Notes under the pieces: model-generated
Database searches by the model: none
Told to the model about the DNA's origin: nothing
The model's input: only the letters and a program-made list of their open reading frames with translations
Assembly: GCA_963693305.1 (NCBI GenBank)
Contig: OY855914.1
Coordinates: forward strand, 16,864,899-16,928,898
Source: Meandrina meandrites
Taxonomy: Eukaryota; Cnidaria; Anthozoa; Scleractinia; Meandrinidae
Reading direction: 5' to 3'
DNA: 64,000 nucleotides
Position numbers and translations under genes: made by a program
Shown: in pieces, positions 26,811 to 35,865 of the stretch
Layout of the letters: every line of letters starts with the position of its first letter
Position numbering within the stretch: position 1 is the first letter of the stretch

Positions 26811-26820
26811 CGTATATAAG
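26811..26820 (-). promoter_or_regulatory. Start-abutting TATA motif of PolB
   Basis: Read on the minus strand this is CTTATATACG directly before the ATG. Confidence 0.5.
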
Positions 26821-26860
26821 GTAGAAAAATATTTTTAATTTTTATTATTTAGAACGTTTG

Positions 26861-27140
26861 TACTTCACTGTTGTGTTCCTCTAAATAGACGTTCCGCGGC
26901 TCGTTTGTTTATTCGGTTTTGTTCTTTTCTTCCAAGTAGTAATATCGGAGTCTGACTAAAACTACCGAGCAGCACCCACATAATTTACCTCTTTCCGTGT
27001 GTACTACTAAGGGACTTTATCAAGGCACGCGAGCTTTTGTGAGCGTGGTTTGATAAAGTCCCTTAGTAGTACACACGGAAAGAGGTAAAATTATGTGGGT
27101 GCGCCCGAGGTGGTTTTAGTCAGACTCCGATATTACTACT
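26861..27140 (-). repeat. Maverick right terminal inverted repeat with long hairpin
   Basis: This mirrors 10,521-10,800. Hairpin arms are 27,050-27,140 and 26,935-27,023 with a 26-nt loop at 27,024-27,049. Loop and bubble have the same orientation relative to the end as on the left, so no flip/flop difference is visible between the two ends. Confidence 0.95.
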
Positions 27141-27145
27141 AACTG
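27141..27145. other. Maverick target-site duplication, right copy
   Basis: aactg, as at 10,516-10,520. Confidence 0.85.
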
Positions 27146-27900
27146 CTCTATTTTCGCTCGCATTGTTTATTTCAGTGAGTGTATGTTAAATCTCGTACGC
27201 GTGATTTAAGATTCGTAAACAATTCTTTACGCCGGTTTCGTTGCGTATTACCTGTGCCTGGGTGAGTGAGTTCAGACTTTTTCTACCGCACATTTGCTTA
27301 CCAGAAACAAAGAAAATTCATGTAGTTCTCTACGTAAAATTCTCTAACGTATTAAGCAACGTGTACGATAAAACAGAATAGTTAATCATGGAACCAAAAC
27401 AAGACGGCTCAAACTACATTGTTCGCTTGTTAGATTAGCGAGCACCACTTCGAAATCACAAACTGCCACAACTCACACACAAAAAAAGCTTTAAAATAAC
27501 TTGCATAACCGGCTCGCAATGAATTTGCCAGTTTTGTTTTGCAGCCGTGTTTTTCTTTGTTCTGGCGTGAACTCATTTTCTTTAGCCGCGTGTTGACTTT
27601 TTTCGCGCTGTTTTTTTTTTTTTTGCCTTGAGTTGATTGTATGGCCTTGACTGTTTTGAAGTAAATCAAAACAAATGTCCTTGCCTTCATCGAGGTCCTT
27701 TTTTACACTGATTTGCTCTAGGAGATTTATTCGTGTACAGTAAAAGTTATAAAAAGTTTTTATACTAAAATTTGATATGTGCGCCTCCGTGCATTAGTGG
27801 GGAACCCAATAAAGTGCAGGGACATCAAAACACTGTAAGTTCAAGCAAAAAAATAATAAATGGGAGCTCCGCTTTTAGGCCTGCCTAAATCTATATATTA
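27146..27900 (+). repeat. Dispersed repeat family A, right part, interrupted by the Maverick
   Basis: It corresponds to about 37,250-38,185 of the uninterrupted copy. Landmarks are GCCGGTTTCGTTGCG, TTACCAGAAA-GAAGAAAATTCAT and the terminal GGGAGCTCCGCTTTTAGGCC. It continues the family from where 9180-10,520 stops. Confidence 0.8.
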
Positions 27901-27949
27901 CAGTTTTGACTAGCATCACGTGATACGTTTAACGAAGCGGGTTTTTTTT

Positions 27950-28160
27950 ACGATATACTAATTCAATTTTTTCCTTCGAAAAAAAAAAACATGCTTTTGT
28001 TAAACCACAAATATAAACAACACTCTGCCCGATATTATTTGCCTTCCCATATAAATAGTTCCTCAAATGCGACAGCTGTCTTCTATAGTCAATAAACAAA
28101 CACGTCCTTCATCTCTGCATTGCAAGAGTTTACTTTTAAACTATTCATGTTATTTTCTAT
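27950..28160 (+). repeat. Dispersed segment C, copy 2
   Basis: It matches 6092-6330 and 29,583-29,800. Confidence 0.7.
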
Positions 28161-28280
28161 AACGCTTTCCATAGTGTTAAAATGGGGCATGAACAAATTA
28201 TAATTGCTTTTCTAATTACGTAATTTATTGCAACTTACAACAAAAAAACTAAGCTAAATCATTGCAACATATTTATATTT

Positions 28281-28400
28281 AAAAATTATTCGATTCCACG
28301 AGCGCGCGTTGGATATGAGATGGTTGATAGCCAACGAGGCGCGTAGCGCCGTCTATAACGATCTCATATCCAACAAGCGCAAGTGGAATAATTGTTTTAT
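28281..28400. repeat. Foldback (MITE-like) hairpin
   Basis: The arms, built around GCGCGCGTTGGATATGAGAT and ATCTCATATCCAACAAGCGC, are inverted around a short GGCGCGTAGCGCC palindrome. A decayed relative is at 3618-3672. It interrupts a copy of the segment carrying the exon-like cassette. Confidence 0.75.
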
Positions 28401-28556
28401 AATAATTGTTTTAGTAACAGGCAAAAGTTCGATAAAATGTTATGCCCATCCGTATTCCAATGCTAAGAACAGCACAGCGAGGAATCCACAGTGTATCTAT
28501 CGATTCTGCTAAGGGAATAGCTGTTATTGTAGTTCTCAGCGGTTTCAATTCGCTAT

Positions 28557-28653
28557 AATATATTATTTTGTTAAGAAGGTATGCGAACGAGGTGAAAGGG
28601 TCATTCTGACCCTTTCGCCTCGTTCACATACCTTCTTAACAAAAGAATATATT
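28557..28653. repeat. Near-perfect 97-bp hairpin
   Basis: Arms of about 45 nt flank the centre TCATTCTGA. Only single mismatches occur, for example GAGGTGAAAGGG against CCCTTTCGCCTC. A recent foldback insertion or a stem-forming RNA are both possible. Confidence 0.8.
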
Positions 28654-29582
28654 ATTGCGTGCTCAACTGCAATAACAGCAATTTCAACCGGAACAATCGT
28701 TATTGCAGTATCACTTTCATGTGTTCTTACACAACGGTTATTGTATCGGCCATATTTTATTTTAATTAACATAAGATCAGAGGTATCGTAAATATAAATT
28801 GTGTCTCGTTTACCTGTGCATTGGGGGCGGACGACATGCTCGTCTAATTCGCACTGCTTCCTTTCCTTTGCAGCACGGGAATATTCCAGCTGGCCGAAAT
28901 GTCCGAAAATAAAAATATGTATACAGTATAAAACAGAACTGAAATGAATCATTGATGTAGGCTGCTACGGCCTCAATTTTTTCTGAAATTTCTATTTGGG
29001 GTTAAAGGATTGAAAGTACTGGCTTGTACGCTTGATTTTATGTTTTTCTGACTTTATCTCAATATTTTTCGGGCGACTTCAATTTTTCTGCGCTGCGTAC
29101 ATTGTTTTACCGCAAGTGCCAGACGAGATCAGACGAGTGGTGCCAAACGTCCGCCAATGCGTCGCATACAGGTAAACAAGCCACTATTTTCGATTCCTCC
29201 GATCAGTCTAAGTGAAAATATCCGGGTAGATCTTAAAATATATTTCTTTCTATGACATCCGAAATAGATTCCCCGACTTTTTTGTGGTTCTGTAATGTGA
29301 ATTGAAATAAACTCCGTGTCAGAACACACGAAAGTGACTCCGAAGTTACTGTTCGCCGATTGGGCAAAACAATACAAAGGATTTCTTTTTTGCTCAATCA
29401 GGAGCCAGCGTTCGCAGAGTCGCTTGGAAATGGTCTGGAGAGACTCGTTTCCCAGGGGCTCTTATACGTTTTGTAGAAAACTTTCGCCGCTACGATTTCT
29501 ATCAGGTTTACATCGTTTTGCCCCGACTAACTGCCCCTGGGTCTCCGAGGTTGTTGGGGAGTATAACAAAGCGTTTTTTTCT
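28654..29582. other. Non-coding stretch
   Basis: No gene or clear repeat is identified. Confidence 0.45.
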
Positions 29583-29800
29583 ACGATATGCTGATTCATT
29601 TTTTTCCTCAAAAAGAGACATGCTTTGGAAACCGCAAATATGAGCAACTCACAACCCGATATTATTTACTTTCCCACATAAATAGTTCTTCAAATGCGAC
29701 AGCTGTCTTCTATACTCAACATACAAACACATTCTTCATCGCTGCATTGCAAGAATTTACTTTCTATTCTTGTAATTTTCTATAACGCTTTCCATAGTGT
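29583..29800 (+). repeat. Dispersed segment C, copy 3
   Basis: It matches 6092-6330 and 27,950-28,160 and immediately precedes the tandem array. Confidence 0.7.
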
Positions 29801-29947
29801 TATGATGGGGTGGGGACAAATTATAATTGCTTTTCAATTACGTAACTTATTGCAACTTGTAACAAAACACTAAATTAAATCATTTCAACATTCTTAAATA
29901 TTACAATAAGCAATAGACTTAAATATTTTTTTCTTATTTTTCTCAAA

Positions 29948-29996
29948 ATGTCTTTGTTCTTTGTTTCTGTATCTTTCTTGCTGGACAAAACAGCGG
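29948..29996 (+). CDS. Candidate first-exon cassette 1 (signal-peptide-like)
   Basis: ATG opens 16 codons (MSLFFVSVSFLLDKTA plus one base) and ends at GT of gtaagtaaac. The hydrophobic sequence could be the start of a secretion signal. The same 49-nt length is kept at 30,821 and 31,860. The alternative is a polypyrimidine tract before a tiny internal exon. No downstream coding partner was found. Confidence 0.3.
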
Positions 29997-30600
29997 GTAA
30001 GTAAACAAACCACTCTTTATCTTGTCATTTACTCGTCGCTAGTCGTGTCATTTCCTGTAATGTTCCCCATAGTTTTGACTTTGGTTAGCTAGCGCTGAAA
30101 AAAACACTTTGGCGTTGTAGAATAAAATGTTATGACCATCTATAGTCCAACGCTAAGATCGGCACAGCGAGGAATCCACTGCGTATCATTCGATTCTGCT
30201 TAGGGAATTTCAACCGGAGCAATCTTCATTGAATAGCGCCCATAATTAGGCGTTTACGCGTATGGGAGCCCCATAAGACATGTGGGACTAGGAACAGAGC
30301 ATTTTTATTTTCACTAACGAGCCTCGAGGGTACGTGGTTTTCTGCGTTTAATTTTTAACGTTGACGTCCACCCGTTTAGAACAAAATACTGACCTGAGTA
30401 TTATGTATTTTGCTGTTCTCTGGTGTTATTCATTACATCGTTCAAACCGCAGCAGTGTAAAAGATTGAAAACGTGTTAGAGAGGAAAATTATACGGCCTG
30501 AAGTTCCCGTTATTGTATGCATGGCATACACGATTCTTCATAAAGCACAGGAATCGAACTAATTTCACAAATCGTTCGCATAAGTGGTCAAAAAACACCT

Positions 30601-30704
30601 AATGACTGGCCCCAAGAGAAACGACTAGCTTTGTTTCTCCGAGACCGTCATTGCCGAGGTCCGAGGAAAAACAACCCTCACTGTTTCCCGAGGGGACAGT
30701 CATT
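30601..30704. repeat. Foldback (MITE-like) in tandem unit 1
   Basis: Inverted ends TGACTGGCCCC and GGGGACAGTCA; the right flank is TTAA and the left flank reads CTAA. It is the paralogue of 31,642-31,741. Confidence 0.55.
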
Positions 30705-30820
30705 AATTGTTTTGGTTATATCTTCCCCCTCATCCAACTGAAAACAAAGAACTAAGTTACATCTTTGTAATATATTTATATAACACAATAAGTAATATAT
30801 TTAAATATTTTTTTCTCAAA

Positions 30821-30869
30821 ATGTCCGTGTTCTTTGCTTTTGCATTTTCCTTGCTGGACAATACAGCCG
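30821..30869 (+). CDS. Candidate first-exon cassette 2 (signal-peptide-like)
   Basis: ATG opens MSVFFAFAFSLLDNTA plus one base and ends at gtaagtaaac. TATTTATATAAC lies about 50 nt upstream, a possible TATA region. It differs from cassette 1 only by substitutions, with no indel. Confidence 0.3.
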
Positions 30870-31046
30870 GTAAGTAAACAACGCACTCTATATCTTGTCA
30901 TTTACTCGTCCCTAGTCGTGTCATTTCCTGTAATGCTCGCCATAGTTATGACTTTGGTTAGCTGAAAAACCAATTTGGCGTTGTAGTTAAAGGCAAATAT
31001 TTTAATAAAATGTTATGCCCGTCTATAGTCAAACGCCAAGATCAGC

Positions 31047-31201
31047 GGGTCGCCCACTACCTCTCGGAACGAGCTTCTTCATTGGTGCGTAAAACAATAG
31101 ATAACAGGTCATAACAATGCTCCTAGCCCTGAATAACGATAGAGGTAGTGTTTCCAGGGGGCGAATGAAAATAGAGGTTCCAGAGAGGTAGTGTCTTACT
31201 G
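31047..31201. mobile_element. hAT-like MITE (155 bp)
   Basis: It is flanked by the 8-bp duplication agatcagc (31,039-31,046 and 31,202-31,209). The ends share CACTACCTCT and its reverse complement 8 nt inside each terminus; the right end starts CAG in hAT fashion. The empty site is seen in the sister tandem unit. No coding capacity. Confidence 0.75.
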
Positions 31202-31641
31202 AGATCAGCACAGCGAGGAATCCACTGCGTATCAATCGATTCTGCTTAGGGAATTCAACCGGAGCAATCTTCATCGAATAGCGCCCATAATTAAGGGTTT
31301 ACGCGTATGGGGGCCCCATAAGATATGTGAGACTAGGAACGGAGCATGTGCTTTTTCCTACCGAGTCTCGCGTTTAAAAGGCACAGCGAAGATGATTTTC
31401 TGCGTTTAATTTTTAACGTTGACGTCCACCCATTTAGAACAAAATGCTGACCTGAATATTCTGTATTTTGCTGTTATGTGTTGTTGTTCATGACATCGTT
31501 GAAAACGTGTTAGTGGGAATAATTATACGGTACGGCCTGAAGTTCCCGTTATTGTATGGATGGTATACACGATTCTTCATAAAGCACAGGAATCGAACTA
31601 ATTTCACAAACCGTTTACATAAGTGGTCAAAAAACACTTAA

Positions 31642-31741
31642 TGACTGGCCCCAAGAGAAACGACTAGTTTTGTTTCTCCGAGACCGTCATTGCCGAGGTC
31701 CGAGGAAAAACAACCTTCACTGTTTCCCGAGGGGACAGTCA
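31642..31741. repeat. TTAA-flanked foldback (MITE-like)
   Basis: TTAA at 31,638-31,641 and 31,742-31,745 flanks a 100-bp segment with ends TGACTGGCCCC/GGGGACAGTCA. Confidence 0.6.
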
Positions 31742-31859
31742 TTAACTGTTTTGGTTATATATCCCCCCTCTTCCAACTGAAAACAAAGAACTAAGTTAAA
31801 TCTTTGTAATTATTTATAGAACACAAAAAATAATAGATTTAAATATTTTTTTCCTCAAA

Positions 31860-31908
31860 ATGTCTGTATTCTTTGCTTTTGCATTTTCCTTGCTGGGCAA
31901 TACAGTCG
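31860..31908 (+). CDS. Candidate first-exon cassette 3 (signal-peptide-like)
   Basis: ATG opens MSVFFAFAFSLLGNTV plus one base and ends at gtaagtaaac. It lies at the start of the third, truncated tandem unit. Confidence 0.3.
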
Positions 31909-32050
31909 GTAAGTAAACAACGCACTCCATATCTTGTCATTTACTCGCCCCTAGTCTTGTCATTTTCTATAATGCTTCCTATAGTTATGACTTAGGATAA
32001 GTAAGAAGCCTTTTTTATTGAAATATATCACATAGCTTTGTTAAGGAAAA

Positions 32051-32912
32051 ATATATATTCTAAGTTAAATCTTTCACACATTAATACAACACAATGAGTT
32101 TTAGACTTTCTTTTTTCTTTCTTCTTTGTTTTTGCACACACCCTCTTCTTTGTTGGCTGACATTCATCCCTGTCCTGTTTAACAGTTCTTCGACTAGATA
32201 TTATGAAGGTGATAATTATTGGAGAAAAACTGAATCGAATTGAAACTTAGTAGAGTACACAAGGCTGCTTATCTTACTGTTGTAAAAATCTGTTCAGATG
32301 TTATGGTATGTTATAATAACACAGCTTTGCAAGTTTTTCAAATGCCCAAGCCCGCCCCAACGGTCGCGACGTGTTGATTGGTAGATTCGAATGGGCTCGC
32401 GTTCCTAACATTCCTTTGGTTCAGAATTTTGCACTGATCATATGGAGAAAGCTACTTTTGAGACTTCGGGATCGCTTTTCTCGGAAAATATTGGAAGGAT
32501 GAAGCTCTAATTCGGCACAGGGACAGAGAAATATCCAGTTGTTCGGATGTCCGTGTTTTCGAGGCGAGAATTTTGATGGTTTAGCGTCAGTTCTAGCTTG
32601 AATAGGACAAGGTCGCGACCGCCGGCGGTAAAGCTGCCTGCCTTGTTCTCTCTTCTCTCTCTGTTTATACCGGTCGCTAAATGATCTCGCAAAATAACGC
32701 TTTAAAGGGCTCGGGGCGGCGAATAAACATGACACAAGACTCAATCAACATTTCGTCTTAATTTTTATTGAATCATTTAGAGTAATTTTTATATTTTGCA
32801 GTAAATCGGAGCCGACGTAATATTTCTCTATACGCATCATTGATTTCGACATAACCTTATGTCAACAATTTATTAACCACGAACACGTAGGGTGGTTCGC
32901 CTGTGGTCTGAG
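32051..32912. other. Non-coding stretch
   Basis: A 49-codon frame from an ATG at about 32,094 (MSFRLSFFFLLCF) follows another diverged copy of the cassette leader, but it lacks the conserved donor. Nothing else is recognised. Confidence 0.4.
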
Positions 32913-33652
32913 ACTCGCCTTCGCTCCCTCCAATTTCTTGACCAAATTAAGCACAGACACTAGCAGAAAGGCCAAATCTAACAGTTTCCCACATCAAAAT
33001 CCATTTTCCTGCGTTCCAGACCACAAATGATGATACATTAATCCGCATACTTTATAAACAACAGTTCGCCGCCATGTCAAAACACATCCGTAACTTTGTG
33101 ATTTCTTCCGTCGACTGCCAAACCTCTTTAGTACAATTCATCCGGAAAGGTAGATAAATGAACTCTGCATTAAGCAAATGCATGCCTGTGAACATTACAG
33201 AGTAATGTCAGTGATGCATTTGGCAGAAATCGAGTCGCGCGTTCGAAAGTCAGAATGTTGAATAAACGAACACACCGGAAGTTCGGGAGACGGGACTGCT
33301 GACCGGATGTAACACAATACAAATGGTGTAGGTGTAAATTCTTTTAGGACATCTCATGGTTCTTTTGGTTTTAAAGGTGGAAGGTTTTACGATGAAAATG
33401 CAACATCAAAAATATAACTACTAGGTATATTCTTACCACAGAAGTTTAAGTTGTATTTTACCGGCGATGAGTGTTTTCTGCATCTTTCGCATCTGTTGTT
33501 TATAAAGTATGCGGATTAATGTATCATCATTTGTGGTCTGGAACGCAAGAAAATGGATTTTGATGTGGGAAACTGTTAGATTATGCCTTTCTGCTAGTGT
33601 CTGTGCTTAATTTGGTCAAGAAATTGGAGGGAGCGAAGGCGAGTCTCAGACA
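32913..33652. repeat. Large foldback element, ~740 bp
   Basis: Arms of about 150 bp, 32,913-33,062 and 33,493-33,652, are reverse complements. Outer ends are GTCTGAGACTCGCC and GGCGAGTCTCAGAC. The ~430-bp centre has no recognisable frame. No clear target duplication was found at the visible ends. Confidence 0.8.
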
Positions 33653-35019
33653 ACAAATCGTCTCGAAGAAATTGCCAAAACTTGCAAGGTAGGCTTTTGT
33701 ATTAATTTAAACTTCACCAAATTCGCCAACCAAAACGTTATTAATCACATTTACGTAACAGACCAGGTGATATAAAATTATTGTCAAGCTGAATTCATCT
33801 CTCTTAAGCCTTTTTAGGACAAATAGCGAGGCCCTCAAAATGGCCAATCTTGCAATTTGTTGCAATTTCCCTTGTATGTCTTTAATGCCTATGGACAAAC
33901 TATAACGTTCCCCCAAAAAGATGTTATGATATTTCGAAACTGCATTATCCATATTAGCTCTGCTGCTAATTTGGTTTCAAGAAAGTGAGTACTTTGGGAA
34001 AAATAGCGACATTGGTTTTGGTGGATTTTGCCGCTTGTCCAAATGGCCGACAGGCTTTATTACACAGCGTCAATTTTTTCCTTGTTCATAAACCTCAAAC
34101 TGCTTTTACAATAATTTTTATAAACTAGAAGAATGACTCTACTTTCTGCTGGAATTCCATTTGATTTGGTTTACATTTACCCGAGAACTAGCCTCGTATA
34201 TTTTTACTTTTTGAGAGTCGAATTTTAGCTCAAAACATGAACCTGAGGCTTGCTTGACTAAGTGCGGTTACCATGGAAACAATACATCTGCCAATCAAAA
34301 TATGGTCGTTTTTGTTCATTCCCCCAGGTAGCCTACCTCCACACAAAAAATGAAGGGGGGTTAAATATTTGCATTTCCAAGTTTGCTTCACTTTCTCAGA
34401 GAACGGTTCTTAAGCAGTGGACAGAAAAAAAAAAATAATAATAACACTCCAAATTCAAATTCGATCTCCATGCGCGTACTCTTTCTAACAAGCTCCTGAG
34501 AGTTTTACCGTTTTACGTGGATAAACAAATGACACTTAAACTTCTTTTCTTTTTTTCTTTTATACATTTGAATTGTTCAGAAATTTCGCTGGTTTGACTG
34601 TTATTCCGTTCATTTTATGAAATCGTAGTTGAGGAGTAACGAAGAGTTTTGGCGACATTCGCAATGCGACTTAAGTTTCGTCCGTTCGCATTACTTTTGC
34701 ACTTTTTTTTATAAATGTCATATGATAACATATGTGGTTTTCCCTTTAGTCGGACAATTGTTTGAGCTTTCCCGAGCGATACAGATTTTTGTACATTTTT
34801 TTTTCATAAATAGGTGTGAACCGCTTATATGAGAAATCGAAATGTTGGGTCGGTGAGGTGCCGGGTGATCCTTGGTGTAGGATTACCCACTTTGAAGGTG
34901 GGGTGAGCCGAACGTCGAATGTAAACTCTCTGTCTATTATATAGACTCTTGGTTTTAGGCAATCGTAACTTGATAAAAAAACATGAAACAAACAGCGGTA
35001 ATAAACATTGTGAAAAATC
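33653..35019. other. Non-coding stretch
   Basis: AT-rich sequence; no gene, RNA or structured repeat is recognised. Confidence 0.5.
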
Positions 35020-35440
35020 GCATTTTACTAACTTGACGTTTCGTATGCTATGCAACATACATTTTCAAAAGTATGACCGTTACAAAATTTTAACGACTAT
35101 TATATATTGTTATGAAAACGGTCTGGAACCTAGACTGAGACAATTGATCTACAGCAGTAACTTAATATTATCGCTTAAGTTAATAGAGCAACAACCTCTC
35201 ACTGCCAACGTTGGCATTTAATGAAGGTTGTAGCTCTTGAATGAATAAGGTCTCTTTAATTTTGCAATGTAGGTCAGTTTTGCCGGACGCTGGAATGTCA
35301 AAATGATCCCATTTGATGTTATGGCCCGTGGTAATGATATGATCATTTTAGTCGTTAAAATTTTGTAACGGTGATACTTTTGAAAATGTTTGTTGCATAG
35401 CATACGAAACGTCAAGTTAGTAAAATGCGATTTTTCTCTG
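35020..35440 (-). mobile_element. Penelope-like element remnant with inverted arms
   Basis: About 80 bp at 35,020-35,100 (ACTAACTTGACGTTTCGTAT) recurs inverted at 35,350-35,432. Between them lies the end of a PLE reading frame. As at 2327-3104, a C-terminal fragment is enclosed by inverted copies of its own flank. Confidence 0.65.
35180..35335 (-). pseudogene. PLE C-terminal (GIY-YIG domain end) fragment
   Basis: Read on the minus strand the frame gives TGHNIKWDHFDI, then KIKETLFIQELQPSLNANVG and SERLLLY before a TAA at 35,180. The WDHFDI...KIKETLFIQELxPSLN pattern is typical of the last 50 residues of GIY-YIG PLE proteins. The rest of the domain and the reverse transcriptase are absent. Confidence 0.7.
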
Positions 35441-35865
35441 TCTATTGTTAACTTACCTGTCAGATTTTTTTGACTCGGCTCACAGGGACAACTTTTTAAA
35501 AATTAAACGCTCGGTTAAAAGATGGCTATAAGCATGCACAAAACAACAATTTAGGACGCCTTGTGTCAACAAACCATTCGAAAATCAAGACTCGTTTATT
35601 TATTTCAGTCGATCGCCTGTTACACTGTCACCGTCGCCGCACACGCAGTGTTCAGTCTTTTCAAGGGATTTCAGATTTTCGTTGTACTGGATTGAACTTT
35701 AATTTTTTTTAGGGACGGCTATAGAACTGTTTTAGTATATACTAAAACAATTATTCGCCACAGTAACATAGAAAAACGGTGAACATGTTTATCTCCATTT
35801 TTCTCCTTCGGCGAACAACTGTTAAATTATGTAATGCGATAGTTATTACGATATGTAACGTTATT

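Larger units (their letters stand above)
10521..27140. mobile_element. Maverick/Polinton (adintovirus-like) element, complete, 16.6 kb
   Basis: The boundaries are set by 280-bp terminal inverted repeats and a 5-bp direct duplication aactg. Inside are all hallmark genes of the family: protein-primed PolB, retrovirus-type integrase, FtsK/A32-like packaging ATPase, adenain-like protease, double-jelly-roll major capsid protein and penton. It also carries a fibre and a phospholipase A2-domain gene, as described for animal adintoviruses. Gene order from the left is three small plus-strand genes, fibre and ATPase (minus), a plus-strand structural block to 21,301, a small minus-strand gene, integrase (plus) and PolB (minus). 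Nearly all frames are open, so the copy is young or under constraint. The protease and one small gene are damaged. The capsid genes allow virions in principle, but none is shown. Confidence 0.97.
29866..32050 (+). repeat. Tandem duplication of an ~875-bp unit
   Basis: Units begin at about 29,866 and 30,742 with ACTAAGTTA-AATC; a third, truncated unit begins at 31,780. Unit 1 is about 876 bp. Unit 2 is about 1,038 bp, and subtracting a 155-bp MITE plus its 8-bp duplication gives 875. Each contains segment B, a TTAA-type foldback and a 49-nt exon-like cassette. Confidence 0.85.
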
